Below, piece by piece: positions 28,241 to 37,452 of a stretch of DNA of 64,000 nt (position 1 is its first letter; every line of letters starts with the position of its first letter). Position numbers and translations under genes: made by a program. The notes below the pieces were generated by a model. That model ran no database searches, was not told the origin of the DNA, and was given only the letters and a program-made list of their open reading frames with translations. The stretch comes from Variovorax boronicumulans (GTDB lineage: Bacteria; Pseudomonadota; Gammaproteobacteria; Burkholderiales; Burkholderiaceae_C), in NCBI RefSeq assembly GCF_007677875.1, contig NZ_VEDO01000003.1, positions 372,001-436,000 of the forward strand. The letters are read 5' to 3'.

Positions 28241-28834
28241 ATGATCCACCGGTCTTTCCGCATCCTAGCTTTGGGCGCCCTGTCGCTCGCGCTGCTGAGC
28301 GGCTGCCAGTTGCCGCGGCAGAAGCTGGCACCGCAGGAGCACTTCGATTCGAGCTCCACCTATTCGCGCAGCTTCGGCGCCACGCCGTCGGAGACCTGTG
28401 AGGCCGCGCGCCGCGCGCTGCTGAGCCAGGGCTACCTGATCAACACGGCCACCAAGGACCTGGTGGACGGACGCAAGAACTTCCAGCCGGCCGTGGACAC
28501 GCACGTGCAGATGGAGATCCGCATCGTCTGTGCGCCCGAAACGCGCAGCGGCAAGAGCACGCTGGGTTTCGTGACCGCGCAGCAGGACCGGTTCTCGCTG
28601 AAGAAGAGCGCCACCGCAGCCAGCCTGGGCGTGGGCGCAGTAGGCTCGGTGTCGCTTCCCTTTGCAGCGAGCGACGATTCGCTGGTGCGCATCGGCAGCG
28701 AGACCATCGCGACCCAGGAGTTCTACGACCGCCTGTTCCAGCTCATCAACCGCTTCCTGCTCGACGAGGAAGAGGAAGAAGGCCAGCAGGACGGGGGCGG
28801 ACGGCCGCCGCACCCGGATCAGCCGGCGGCCTGA
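28241..28834 (+). CDS. DUF2242 family lipoprotein
   Basis: The 197-residue protein has a lipoprotein signal (LSLALLSGC, lipidated Cys about residue 22) and the DUF2242 pattern: TYSRSFGATPSETCEAARRALLSQGY, DGRKNFQP and VQMEIRIVCAP. It is likely an outer-membrane lipoprotein of unknown function. The C-terminus is acidic (LLDEEEEEGQQ). The ATG at 28241 is chosen for the signal peptide over an in-frame start 26 codons upstream. Confidence 0.85.
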   Translation: MIHRSFRILALGALSLALLSGCQLPRQKLAPQEHFDSSSTYSRSFGATPSETCEAARRALLSQGYLINTATKDLVDGRKNFQPAVDTHVQMEIRIVCAPETRSGKSTLGFVTAQQDRFSLKKSATAASLGVGAVGSVSLPFAASDDSLVRIGSETIATQEFYDRLFQLINRFLLDEEEEEGQQDGGGRPPHPDQPAA

Positions 28835-28926
28835 GCCGTTGTGGTCATCGGCGCTACGGCGCTGTAGGCCTTTTTCCTACAAAAGCGGCCGGCGGGGGAG
28901 ACGCGGCGTCCATCCATCCCCCGACT

Positions 28927-28938
28927 CAAAAGCTTTTG
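28927..28938. promoter_or_regulatory. Perfect 12-bp palindrome in the flhD leader region
   Basis: CAAAAGCTTTTG is a perfect palindrome in an otherwise G/C-rich 198-base gap upstream of flhD. It is a candidate operator, about 95 bases before the flhD start. A second hairpin (GTAGG/CCTAC around 28865) lies further upstream. No promoter elements of quality are seen. Confidence 0.35.
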
Positions 28939-29032
28939 GGCGGCAACCACAATCCATTTCAACGGATCACGACCCCTCGCCTGCAGTAAATGCAGTGCCC
29001 TCGGATCCGCTGACATGCAAAGGAGTGCCGCC

Positions 29033-29359
29033 ATGAACACCGACCAGATCATTGCCGAGATCCGCGAAGCCAACCTCACCTACCTGATGCTGGCGCAGAA
29101 CCTGATCCGCCAGGACAAGGCGGCAGCGCTGTTCCGCCTGGGCATCCAGGAAGAGGCGGCCGACATCCTGGGCGCGCTGTCGGCGGCGCAGATCCTCAAG
29201 CTGGCCTCCAGCAACATGCTGCTGTGCCACTTCCGCGTGGACGACAACCTGGTCTGGAAGCTGCTGACCAACCACGACGTGAAGAAGGTCGGCAACGAGG
29301 CCACCAACAAGCTGCACGCCAACATCCTGATGGCTGGCCGCCTGGCCGAAGTCATCTGA
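29033..29359 (+). CDS. flhD: Flagellar transcriptional regulator FlhD
   Basis: The 108-residue protein matches FlhD (DQIIAEIREANLTYLMLAQNLIRQDKAAALFRLGI, with the conserved Cys in MLLCHFR). With FlhC it forms the FlhD4C2 activator of flagellar class II promoters. AAGGAG precedes the ATG at 29033, which is preferred to a start six codons upstream. flhC follows after 27 bases. Confidence 0.97.
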   Translation: MNTDQIIAEIREANLTYLMLAQNLIRQDKAAALFRLGIQEEAADILGALSAAQILKLASSNMLLCHFRVDDNLVWKLLTNHDVKKVGNEATNKLHANILMAGRLAEVI

Positions 29360-29386
29360 GTCACGACCCCCCGCAGGAGCAACGCC

Positions 29387-29932
29387 ATGGCATCCGCCTC
29401 GACCAAGAGTGTGCTGAACGATTCGCGCCAGATCGAGCGCGCCGCGATGCTGATCCAGATGGGCGCCCGCATGCAGGTGCTGGAGTCCGAGACCGACCTG
29501 TCCTACGAGCGGCTGCTGCGGCTGTACAAGGAAGTGGCGGGCAAGTCGCCCTCCAAGGGGCAGCTGCCGTTCTCCACGGACTGGTTCCTGTCCTGGCAGG
29601 AGAACATCCACTCCTCGCTGTTCCTGAACATCTACGAGTACCTGTCCAAGAGCATGGACATGGACCCGATCGACATGCTGACCAAGGCCTACCGGCTGTA
29701 CCTGGAGCAGGTCGGGGCGGCCGAGATCGACCCTCTGCTCTCGTTCACGCGGGCGTGGCGGCTGGTCAAGTTCGTCGATGCCAACATGCTCAACATGACG
29801 GCCTGCAGCAGCTGCGCCGGCAAGTTCGTCTCCGAGCTGTATGAAAACCCGCGCACCTACCTGTGCGGCCTGTGCAACCCGCCGGCGCGCGCGGGCAAGT
29901 GCAAGGGCGAACGCTCGCTGATGCTGCAGTGA
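29387..29932 (+). CDS. flhC: Flagellar transcriptional regulator FlhC
   Basis: The 181-residue protein has the FlhC zinc-binding cysteine pairs CSSC and CGLC in its C-terminal third, and an N-terminal helix-rich region (ESETDLSYERLLRLYKEVAG). It is the DNA-binding partner of FlhD. A Shine-Dalgarno AGGAG lies before the ATG. In many relatives motAB and che genes follow; here the next gene is a convergent CBS protein 9 bases away, so flhDC stands alone. Confidence 0.97.
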   Translation: MASASTKSVLNDSRQIERAAMLIQMGARMQVLESETDLSYERLLRLYKEVAGKSPSKGQLPFSTDWFLSWQENIHSSLFLNIYEYLSKSMDMDPIDMLTKAYRLYLEQVGAAEIDPLLSFTRAWRLVKFVDANMLNMTACSSCAGKFVSELYENPRTYLCGLCNPPARAGKCKGERSLMLQ

Positions 29933-29941
29933 CGCGGTAAA

Positions 29942-30622
29942 TCAGCTCCACAGGTCCAGCGGCGGCTCGTGCGCCACGGCGCGCACGATGTCGCCGCGCG
30001 AAACGAAGCCGACCACGGCGCCCGCATCGTCCACCACGGGCAGGCCGGGCAGTCCGTCCTCGTGCAGCACGGCGGCCACACGGCGGATCTCGTTGTCGGC
30101 CGAAGTGCTGGGCACGGGCGTCCACATCAGCTCGGACACCGGCTGCGCCATCAGCGCGGCCCAGCTCTCCTGCGGCATCTCGGCCACGGCCATGCGCTCG
30201 GCCGGGAACAGGTCCGCACGCAGCAGCAGGCCCACGAGCATGCCGGAGGCACTGACCACCGGGGCCTGCGCATGGCCGTGATAAGCCAGCAATTTCCAGG
30301 CTTGCAGCACCGGCGTGTTCTCGGGCAGCGTGAGCACCGGCTGGCGCATGATCTCGGCCACACGCGTGAGCGGCTGGCGCAGGGTTTCGGGCGCGGTGGT
30401 CTGGGCATAGGCCGCCAGCGCGGTGCGCCGCGCCACACTGGTTCCTGCGGCCGGCTCCAGTGGCGTGTTCAGCGCGGGATCGGCCGAGACGCGCTCGGGC
30501 AGCACTTCCTCGTTGGAATCGATCCGTCGGGTCCGCGCAGCCGCGTTGACGCGCTCGATCTGGCGCAATTGCTCGGCCGAGCCAGTGAACTGGCGCCCGC
30601 TGACGCCGTAGATGGAAAACAT
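29942..30622 (-). CDS. CBS-domain-pair protein
   Basis: The 226-residue cytoplasmic protein has a Bateman module of two CBS domains (residues about 95-150, VAEIMRQPVLTLPENTPVLQAW; and about 165-220, VSELMWTPVPSTSADNEIRRVAAVL ending GFVSRGDIVRAV). The N-terminal 80 residues are variable. CBS pairs bind adenosine nucleotides and regulate partner proteins; no fused effector domain is present. AGGAGG lies seven bases before the ATG. It diverges from uvrD and converges on flhC. Confidence 0.85.
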   Translation of the reverse strand: MFSIYGVSGRQFTGSAEQLRQIERVNAAARTRRIDSNEEVLPERVSADPALNTPLEPAAGTSVARRTALAAYAQTTAPETLRQPLTRVAEIMRQPVLTLPENTPVLQAWKLLAYHGHAQAPVVSASGMLVGLLLRADLFPAERMAVAEMPQESWAALMAQPVSELMWTPVPSTSADNEIRRVAAVLHEDGLPGLPVVDDAGAVVGFVSRGDIVRAVAHEPPLDLWS

Positions 30623-30680
30623 GCTGAGCCTCCTGGTCGCGTCGCGTGGGGCCGTACTGCGGCGGAAATTACCACAGCGG

Positions 30681-30695
30681 CCGCTTTCTACAATC
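30681..30695 (+). promoter_or_regulatory. Promoter core of uvrD with start-proximal -10
   Basis: CCGCTTTCTACAATC contains TACAAT (30689-30694) six bases before the uvrD ATG. The same 15 bases recur at 53014-53028 before the TRAP binding-protein gene. No ribosome binding site fits, so a leaderless transcript is likely. Confidence 0.5.
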
Positions 30696-30700
30696 GCGCC

Positions 30701-33079
30701 ATGCTTCCTTTCGAACCTCCGGCGGCCGATGGCACGTCGCCGCTGCTGCGCCAGCTCAACCCCGAACAACTGGCTGCGGTCACGCTGCCGCAGGAGCACG
30801 CGCTGATCCTGGCCGGCGCCGGTTCCGGCAAGACCCGGGTGCTGACCACGCGGATCGCCTGGCTCATGGCCACGGGCCAGGTCTCTCCCGGTGGCATCCT
30901 GGCCGTGACCTTCACCAACAAGGCCGCGAAGGAAATGATGACGCGCCTGGGCGCGATGCTGCCTGTGAACGTGCGCGGCATGTGGATCGGCACCTTCCAT
31001 GGCCTGTGCAACCGCTTCCTGCGCGCCCACTACAAGCTGGCGGCGCTGCCGCAGAGCTTCCAGATCCTGGACACGCAGGACCAGCTCTCCGCCATCAAGC
31101 GCCTGCTCAAGCAACTGAACATCGACGACGAGCGCTTTCCGCCCAAGCAGCTGCAGTGGTACATCAGCGGCAACAAGGAGGAGGGCCTGCGCCCGCACAA
31201 CCTCACGGGCCGCGACGAAGACACGCGCAAGAAGATCGAGCTGTACCGCCTGTACGACGAGCAGTGCCAGCGCGAGGGCGTGGTCGACTTTGCCGAGCTG
31301 CTGCTGCGCAGCTACGAGCTGCTGCGCGACAACGACCCGATCCGCGAGCACTACCAGCGGCGCTTTCGCCACATCCTGATCGACGAGTTTCAGGACACCA
31401 ACACGCTGCAGTACGCTTGGATCAAGATGCTGGCCGGCAAGGCCGAGGTGGACCAGGGCCTGCCGCCGGGACACGCCGGCAGCGTGCTGGCCGTGGGCGA
31501 CGACGACCAGAGCATCTACGCCTTCCGCGGCGCGCGCGTTGGCAACATGGCCGACTTCGTGCGCGAGTTCGACGTGCGCCAGCAGATCAAGCTGGAGCAG
31601 AACTACCGCAGCCACGGCAACATCCTCGATTCGGCCAATGCGCTGATCGAGCACAACAGCCGCCGGCTGGGCAAGAACCTGCGCACGGACCAGGGACCGG
31701 GCGAGCCCGTGCGCGTGGTCGAGCAGGCCAGCGATTTCGCCGAGGCGCAGTGGATGGTGGACGAGATCCGCCAGCTCGTTCGCGATGGCGTGCCGCGCAA
31801 GGAGATTGCGATCCTGTACCGCAGCAACGCCCAGAGCCGCGTGATCGAGACCGCGCTGTTCAATGCCGGCATGCCCTACCGCGTCTACGGCGGGCTGCGC
31901 TTCTTCGAGCGGGCCGAGATCAAGCATGCGCTGGCCTACCTGCGGCTGCTGGAGAACCGGCACGACGACACCAGCTTCCTGCGCGTGGTGAACTTCCCGC
32001 CGCGCGGCATCGGTGCGCGCAGCATCGAACAGCTGCAGGATGCTGGCCGCACGCACGGCTGTTCGCTGCACGACGCCGTGAGCAGCCTGTCGGGCAAGGC
32101 CGGCAGCAACCTGACGGCCTTCGTCGCGCGCGTGGACGTTCTGCGCGAGCAGACCGCAGGCCTCACGCTGCGCGAGATCATCGAGCAGGTGCTCGAGGGC
32201 AGCGGCCTGGTGGAGCACTACAAGGCCGACCGAGAGGGCGCCGACCGGGTGGAGAACCTGGAGGAACTCGTCAACGCGGCCGAGAGCTTCGTGACGCAAG
32301 AGGGCTTCGGGCGCGATGCCGTGGCGCTGCCGCTGGACGAGCACGGGCTGTCGCAGTCGCCAGCCAGCCAGGGCCTGGATCCGAACGCGCCGATGGCCGA
32401 CACGCCTCTGCCCGACGTCGCGCCCGACACCGGCGAGACCCTGTCGCCGCTGGCCGCCTTCCTGACCCATGCGGCGCTGGAGGCCGGGGACAACCAAGCC
32501 CAGGCCGGCCAGGACGCGGTGCAACTCATGACCGTGCACTCGGCCAAGGGCCTGGAGTTCGACTGCGTGTTCATCGGCGGCATGGAGGAGGGATTGTTCC
32601 CGCACGAGAACAGCATGACCGAGCGCGACGGGCTCGAGGAGGAGCGCCGGCTCATGTATGTCGCCATCACGCGCGCGCGCGACCGGCTGTATCTGAGCTT
32701 CTCGCAGACCCGGCTGCTGCACGGCCAGACCCGCTACAACCTGCGCAGCCGCTTCTTCGAGGAGTTGCCCGAGGACGCGCTCAAGTGGATCACGCCGCGG
32801 CAGTCGGGCTTCGGCATGGGCAGCCGCGGCACGGCGCCCGGCCGCTTCGGCATCGAGGCCGGCAACTTTCCCTCGGCCGCCGCGCCGCTGCCACCGCAGA
32901 AGGCCACACCCTCGCACGGCCTGCGCGCCGGCATGAAGGTGTTCCACACCAAATTCGGCGAGGGCACGGTCAAGCTGCTGGAAGGCAACGGCGACGACGC
33001 GCGCGCGCAGATCGACTTTCCGCGCCATGGCGTCAAGTGGCTGGCGCTGGCGGTGGCGAAACTGACACCGGTGCCCTGA
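30701..33079 (+). CDS. uvrD: UvrD/Rep-family DNA helicase
   Basis: The 792-residue superfamily 1A helicase has Walker A GAGSGKT (about residue 42), motif II IDEFQDTN, motif III GDDDQSIYAFRGA, motif IV LEQNYRS, motif V TVHSAKGLEFDCVFI and motif VI EERRLMYVAITRA. The C-terminus (GMKVFHTKFGEGTVKLLEG) is the Tudor-like domain of UvrD/PcrA that contacts RNA polymerase. It unwinds DNA in excision and mismatch repair. The ATG at 30701 gives the family N-terminus; no SOS box was found upstream. Confidence 0.95.
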   Translation: MLPFEPPAADGTSPLLRQLNPEQLAAVTLPQEHALILAGAGSGKTRVLTTRIAWLMATGQVSPGGILAVTFTNKAAKEMMTRLGAMLPVNVRGMWIGTFHGLCNRFLRAHYKLAALPQSFQILDTQDQLSAIKRLLKQLNIDDERFPPKQLQWYISGNKEEGLRPHNLTGRDEDTRKKIELYRLYDEQCQREGVVDFAELLLRSYELLRDNDPIREHYQRRFRHILIDEFQDTNTLQYAWIKMLAGKAEVDQGLPPGHAGSVLAVGDDDQSIYAFRGARVGNMADFVREFDVRQQIKLEQNYRSHGNILDSANALIEHNSRRLGKNLRTDQGPGEPVRVVEQASDFAEAQWMVDEIRQLVRDGVPRKEIAILYRSNAQSRVIETALFNAGMPYRVYGGLRFFERAEIKHALAYLRLLENRHDDTSFLRVVNFPPRGIGARSIEQLQDAGRTHGCSLHDAVSSLSGKAGSNLTAFVARVDVLREQTAGLTLREIIEQVLEGSGLVEHYKADREGADRVENLEELVNAAESFVTQEGFGRDAVALPLDEHGLSQSPASQGLDPNAPMADTPLPDVAPDTGETLSPLAAFLTHAALEAGDNQAQAGQDAVQLMTVHSAKGLEFDCVFIGGMEEGLFPHENSMTERDGLEEERRLMYVAITRARDRLYLSFSQTRLLHGQTRYNLRSRFFEELPEDALKWITPRQSGFGMGSRGTAPGRFGIEAGNFPSAAAPLPPQKATPSHGLRAGMKVFHTKFGEGTVKLLEGNGDDARAQIDFPRHGVKWLALAVAKLTPVP

Positions 33080-33098
33080 GGACGGGTTTCGCTCTATT

Positions 33099-33118
33099 TC
33101 CGAACTAATTCGTTCGGA
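33099..33118. promoter_or_regulatory. Perfect inverted repeat upstream of the chemoreceptor gene
   Basis: TCCGAAC, six bases (TAATTC), GTTCGGA: a perfect 7-bp dyad in a local AT-rich patch 51 bases before the MCP start and 20 bases after the uvrD stop. It lacks a T-run, so an operator is more likely than a terminator. Confidence 0.4.
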
Positions 33119-33168
33119 TATTGTGGGTGCATTCAGAGCTTTGGCGGCCCAAAGCGGCCGGTCACGAC

Positions 33169-34740
33169 ATGGATGCAGCACCTGCTTCGCGTTCTCTCGG
33201 CACTGCCCAGCGCCTGGGCATCCTGATCGCCTGCGCGCTGGCCGGCGTGCTGGCGCTCTCGGCCGCGTTCCTGTGGTCCGAGCGCAGCCTCATCATGGAG
33301 GAGCGCCAGGCCAGCGTGCGTCAGAACGTGGAGTCTGCGCACAGCGTGCTCGTGCACTACCAGCGCGAGGCGGCTGCGGGCCGGCTGTCCGAAGCGGACG
33401 CCAAGCGCCGGGCCATGGACACCGTCAAGGCCATGCGCTACAGCGGCGCGGAGTACTTCTGGATCAACGACTTCACTCCGGCCATGGTGATGCACCCGAT
33501 CCGGCCCGAGTTGGACGGCAAGAACCTCTCGGAGAACAAGGACCCCACGGGCAAGCGGCTGTTCGTGGAGTTCGTCAACGTGGCGCGCGCCTCCGGCGGC
33601 GGCCACGTGCCCTACCTGTGGCCCAAGCCCGGCAGCGACAAGCCCGTGCCCAAGACCTCCTACGTGCAGGCCTTCCAGCCCTGGGGCTGGATCATCGGCT
33701 CGGGCGTCTACGTGGACACCGTGGATGCCGCCTTCCAGCAGCGCCTGCTGCGCTTCGGCCTGGCAGCCATGCTGCTCGGTGCGGTGCTGGTCGGCATCGG
33801 CCTGCTGGTCTCCCGCGGGCTGTTGCGCCAGCTGGGCGGGGAGCCGGTCTATGCGGCACAGGTGGCGCAGCGCATCGCCCAGGGCGAGCTGGACATGGCG
33901 ATCGCCGTGCCGGCCCGGGCCGAGGGCAGCCTGCTGCATGCCATGCGTGCGATGCGCGACAGCATCGCCGGCATCGTGGGTGGCGTGCGCCGGGGTGCGG
34001 ACGCCATCGCGGCAGCCTCCAGCCAGATCGAGGCCGGCAACCACGACCTGTCCTCGCGCACGGAGCGCCAGGCCAGCGCGCTGCAGCAGACCGCGGCATC
34101 GATGGAGCAGCTGACCGGCACCGTCAAGCAGAACGCCGACAACGCGCGCCAGGCCAGCCAGCTCTCGGCCACGGCCTCGCAGGTGGCCGGCAAGGGCGGG
34201 GCGGTGGTGAGCGAGGTGGTGGCGACGATGCAGACGCTGACCGCGTCCTCGCGCAAGATCGTGGACATCATCGGCGTGATCGACGGCATCGCCTTCCAGA
34301 CCAACATCCTGGCGCTCAACGCCGCGGTGGAGGCGGCGCGCGCGGGTGAGCAGGGCCGCGGCTTCGCCGTGGTGGCCGGGGAGGTGCGCCATCTGGCGCA
34401 ACGCTCGGCCGAAGCGGCCAAGGAGGTGCGCACGCTGATCCAGGCGTCGGTACAGAACGCCGAGCACAGCAGCGGCCTGGTGCACCAGGCAGGCGCAACC
34501 ATGCAGGAGATCGTGGAGAGCGTGCAGCGCGTCTCGGCCATCGTGTCCGAGATCGCGGCTGCCAGCCAGGAGCAGTCGCAGGGCATCGACCAGATCAACC
34601 AGGCGATCGCCGACATGGACGCCGTGACACAACAGAACGCGGCGCTGGTCGAGCAGTCCGCGGCATCGGCCGCCGCGATGCGCGCCCAGGCCGACCAGCT
34701 GGCGCAACAGGTGGGCGTTTTCCGCGTCGGCACGGCCTGA
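33169..34740 (+). CDS. Methyl-accepting chemotaxis protein with periplasmic sCache-type sensor
   Basis: The 523-residue chemoreceptor has TM1 (about residues 16-38), a periplasmic single-Cache domain ([41 protein letters not shown]), TM2 (about 195-218), a HAMP linker, and a long cytoplasmic signalling domain with the conserved hairpin tip [21 protein letters not shown]. It senses a small ligand, likely an organic acid by analogy with other sCache receptors, and controls CheA. No CheB/CheR-binding pentapeptide is evident at the C-terminus. An ATG at 33169 is chosen over an upstream TTG. Confidence 0.92.
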   Translation: MDAAPASRSLGTAQRLGILIACALAGVLALSAAFLWSERSLIMEERQASVRQNVESAHSVLVHYQREAAAGRLSEADAKRRAMDTVKAMRYSGAEYFWINDFTPAMVMHPIRPELDGKNLSENKDPTGKRLFVEFVNVARASGGGHVPYLWPKPGSDKPVPKTSYVQAFQPWGWIIGSGVYVDTVDAAFQQRLLRFGLAAMLLGAVLVGIGLLVSRGLLRQLGGEPVYAAQVAQRIAQGELDMAIAVPARAEGSLLHAMRAMRDSIAGIVGGVRRGADAIAAASSQIEAGNHDLSSRTERQASALQQTAASMEQLTGTVKQNADNARQASQLSATASQVAGKGGAVVSEVVATMQTLTASSRKIVDIIGVIDGIAFQTNILALNAAVEAARAGEQGRGFAVVAGEVRHLAQRSAEAAKEVRTLIQASVQNAEHSSGLVHQAGATMQEIVESVQRVSAIVSEIAAASQEQSQGIDQINQAIADMDAVTQQNAALVEQSAASAAAMRAQADQLAQQVGVFRVGTA

Positions 34741-34823
34741 AGCGCGGTACGACACGATTGCGCCACATTCAGGCCAGGGGGCGGCGCCACAGTCGAGGCA
34801 CCGCCACAGAAGCCCGACCCCCG

Positions 34824-36974
34824 ATGAGCCTGTTCCCCAAGCTGTTCCCCGAGATGAGCATCCGGCTCAAGTTGCTGGGCGCTTTTCTCGTGATGCTGGC
34901 CGGGTTCATGGTGCTGGCCGGCGCGGCGGTGGTGCTGCAGCTCGTCGGCGCGCAGCGTGCGGCGCTGCAGGAGGCCCAGCATGTGGCCATGGCGGTGGCG
35001 CGCATGTCCGACCAGCCGGGCCCGGCGCAGCGCGACCGGCAAAGCTACTTCGACAGCATGGGCGTGCTGTTCGACCGCAACATCTTCCTGGTCGATGGCA
35101 GCGGGGTCGTGGTCGCTGCCACCGACCGCCGCGTCATCGGCCAGACCTACCACGTGGCAGAGATCGCGCAGGCGGTGACGGAAGGCCGGCCGCGCGACTT
35201 CATCGGCCCCGACGTGGTCGACGGTAGCGAAGCGCACCAGGTCGTGGTGCCGCTGCCCGAGGGCGGCTCCGGCCTGCGTGGCGGCGATGCCGTGGTGTTC
35301 GAATACACCCAGGTCTACGACACGCTGATGGCCGAAGCCAAGCAGGCTGCGCTGCTGACTGTGGTGGCGACGCTGATCCTGGCCGTGCTGGGCTGGATCA
35401 TGGCCTTTCGCGTCACGCATGCGCTGGTGCGGCCTCTGGCCGAGCTGGAACGCGCCGTGGCCCTGGTGGCCGCCGGCAACCACGGTGCGCGCCTGCGGGT
35501 GCGTTCCAGGGACGAGATCGGCCGGCTGGCCACGGCCGTCAACCGCATGGCGGCCGACCTGCAGCGCCAGCACGACGCGTTGCAGGAGCGCAATGCCGAC
35601 CTGGCGCGCAGCAACGCGCTGCTGCACGACGGCATCGCGCGCCAGCAGGAGGCGGCCGAGCGCATCGAGTACCTGGCCTACCACGACAGCCTGACCGACC
35701 TGCCCAATCGCAACCGCTTCGGCGCATTGCTGGCTGAAGCGGTGGCGCGCGCGGACGAGGGCGCGCATCCCTTCGGGCTCTTCTTCGTCGACCTGGACCG
35801 CTTCAAGCAGATCAACGACACACTCGGCCACGGCGTCGGCGACGCGCTCCTGCTGGAGGTGGCGCGTCGGCTGCGCCAGACCCTGCGTGCCGGCGATGCG
35901 ATCGCGCGCCTGGGAGGCGACGAGTTCGTGGTCCTCGTCGAAGAGCTGCGCAGCGACCGCCACGCCGAGGCCGTGGCGCAGAAGATCCTGCGGGCCATCG
36001 CCAAGCCCCTTGCCATTCCCGGCTACGAACTGCGGGTGACAGCCAGCGTCGGCATCAGCCGCCATGGACGCGACGGCAACGACGGCCAGACGCTCATGAA
36101 GCACGCCGATATCGCGATGTACCAGGCCAAGGGCGCCGGCAAGAACAGCTTCGCGTTCTACTCGCCCGCCCACGACGACAACTCGATCGCCCGGCTGGAG
36201 CTGGAATCGGCGCTGCGCTGCGCGCTGGAGCATGGCGAATTGGAACTGCACTACCAGCCCAAACTGGCGCTGCGCGACGGCCGCATCACGGGCATGGAAG
36301 CCTTGCTGCGCTGGCCCAGCCCCAGCCTGGGCATGGTGCCGCCGCAGCAGTTCATTCCCGTGGCCGAGGAAACCGGGCTGATCGTGCCACTGGGCAAATG
36401 GGCGTTGCGCCAAGCCTGCCTGCAGAACATGGCCTGGCAGGCCCAGGGCCTCGCGGGGTTGACGGTGGCCGTGAACCTCTCACCGCGCCAGTTCAGCGAC
36501 GCCGACCTGCTGGGCGACATCGTGTCCATCCTGCACGAGACCGGCATGGACGGCCGCCAGCTGGAGCTGGAGATCACGGAGAGCGCGATCATGCAGGACG
36601 CCGAGGCCGGCCGCCGCTTGCTGCGCTCGCTCAAGTCGCTCGGCGTGCGGATCGCCATTGACGACTTCGGCACCGGCTACTCCTCGCTGTCCACGCTCAA
36701 GCAGTTCCCGATCGACACGCTCAAGATCGACCGCTCGTTCATCGCCGACCTGGCCAGCGATCCGGAAGACCGCGGCCTCACCGAGGCCATCTTGCAGATG
36801 GCGCGCACGCTCAAGTTGCACGTGGTGGCCGAAGGCGTGGAGAACGCAATGCAGCAGACCTTCCTGCGCGAGCGCGGCTGCGACGAGTTGCAGGGGTTCC
36901 TGTTCAGCAGGCCGCTTGCGGCGGACGCGTTCGCCGCCTTCGTGCAGCGTCGGCGGCAGGCCATCGCGGCCTGA
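34824..36974 (+). CDS. Membrane GGDEF-EAL cyclic-di-GMP enzyme with HAMP domain
   Basis: The 716-residue protein has TM1 (residues about 15-38), an extracytoplasmic sensor of about 140 residues, TM2, a HAMP domain, a GGDEF domain (intact RLGGDEFV, FFVDLDRFKQINDTLGH) and an EAL domain (MEALLRWPSPS, ITESAIM, IDDFGTGYSSLS, and VVAEGVEN). Both catalytic motifs are complete, so it could synthesise or degrade cyclic-di-GMP. Location after the chemoreceptor and near flhDC suggests a part in the motile-sessile choice (inference). ATG at 34824 is chosen; 34854 is a possible alternative. Confidence 0.92.
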   Translation: MSLFPKLFPEMSIRLKLLGAFLVMLAGFMVLAGAAVVLQLVGAQRAALQEAQHVAMAVARMSDQPGPAQRDRQSYFDSMGVLFDRNIFLVDGSGVVVAATDRRVIGQTYHVAEIAQAVTEGRPRDFIGPDVVDGSEAHQVVVPLPEGGSGLRGGDAVVFEYTQVYDTLMAEAKQAALLTVVATLILAVLGWIMAFRVTHALVRPLAELERAVALVAAGNHGARLRVRSRDEIGRLATAVNRMAADLQRQHDALQERNADLARSNALLHDGIARQQEAAERIEYLAYHDSLTDLPNRNRFGALLAEAVARADEGAHPFGLFFVDLDRFKQINDTLGHGVGDALLLEVARRLRQTLRAGDAIARLGGDEFVVLVEELRSDRHAEAVAQKILRAIAKPLAIPGYELRVTASVGISRHGRDGNDGQTLMKHADIAMYQAKGAGKNSFAFYSPAHDDNSIARLELESALRCALEHGELELHYQPKLALRDGRITGMEALLRWPSPSLGMVPPQQFIPVAEETGLIVPLGKWALRQACLQNMAWQAQGLAGLTVAVNLSPRQFSDADLLGDIVSILHETGMDGRQLELEITESAIMQDAEAGRRLLRSLKSLGVRIAIDDFGTGYSSLSTLKQFPIDTLKIDRSFIADLASDPEDRGLTEAILQMARTLKLHVVAEGVENAMQQTFLRERGCDELQGFLFSRPLAADAFAAFVQRRRQAIAA

Positions 36975-37080
36975 AGACGGCGCCAGCGCGCGTCCTACAG
37001 CCGTTTCGCCGCTCTCTGACAGCGCGAGGGCAGCGCGTTGCGTACGCTCAAGCGAACCACGCAACCTACAGGAGATCAGC

Positions 37081-37422
37081 ATGCACAACGACACAGCGGC
37101 GTTCAACCCCTCCCTGGACGAAGGAAAGCTGCAACGCGGCCTGAACGAGGTCGGCGAGAACCTGCATTCCACGATCGACCGGGTGGCCCAGCCCGTGCAC
37201 CATGCGCTGAACCGCGCCGCCGCCGGTGCGCACCAGACCGTGGACCGCATGGCCAGCGGCGTCGCTGGCGCTGCCGAGCGGCTGGACCAACGCATCGACC
37301 GTGTGCGTGCCGCCCCGAACCAGTTGCTCGAGGGTGCGTGTGCCTACGTGGCAGCGCGGCCGCTCAAGGCGGTGGCCACCGCGCTGGTGGTCGGCTGGAT
37401 TCTGGGACGCACCGGCCGTTGA
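37081..37422 (+). CDS. DUF883-like (ElaB/YqjD-type) membrane-anchored protein
   Basis: The 113-residue protein is an amphipathic helix-rich product (STIDRVAQPVHHALNRAAAGAHQTVDRMA) with a C-terminal hydrophobic segment (VAARPLKAVATALVVGWILG) ending in GRTGR. This layout resembles the ElaB/YqjD/DUF883 family of ribosome- or membrane-associated stress proteins. AGGAG precedes the ATG by eight bases. A hairpin (37442-37466) lies downstream and overlaps the end of the convergent gene. Confidence 0.7.
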   Translation: MHNDTAAFNPSLDEGKLQRGLNEVGENLHSTIDRVAQPVHHALNRAAAGAHQTVDRMASGVAGAAERLDQRIDRVRAAPNQLLEGACAYVAARPLKAVATALVVGWILGRTGR

Positions 37423-37452
37423 GCGCGCAGCGCGCCCGGTCCGCGGACGCTG

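Noticed and set aside
28927-28938. The flhD-upstream palindrome as a full FlhDC or CRP operator
   Set aside because: It matches neither published consensus and is only 12 bases long, so only a generic operator is proposed.
30600-30700. A possible LexA site upstream of uvrD
   Set aside because: CTG and CAG half-sites occur but at 15-base spacing rather than 10, and without the consensus flanks.
29969-33079. A 1036-codon frame that would extend uvrD upstream by over 700 bases
   Set aside because: The extension is antisense to the CBS gene and has no conserved sequence. The ATG at 30701 gives the standard UvrD N-terminus.
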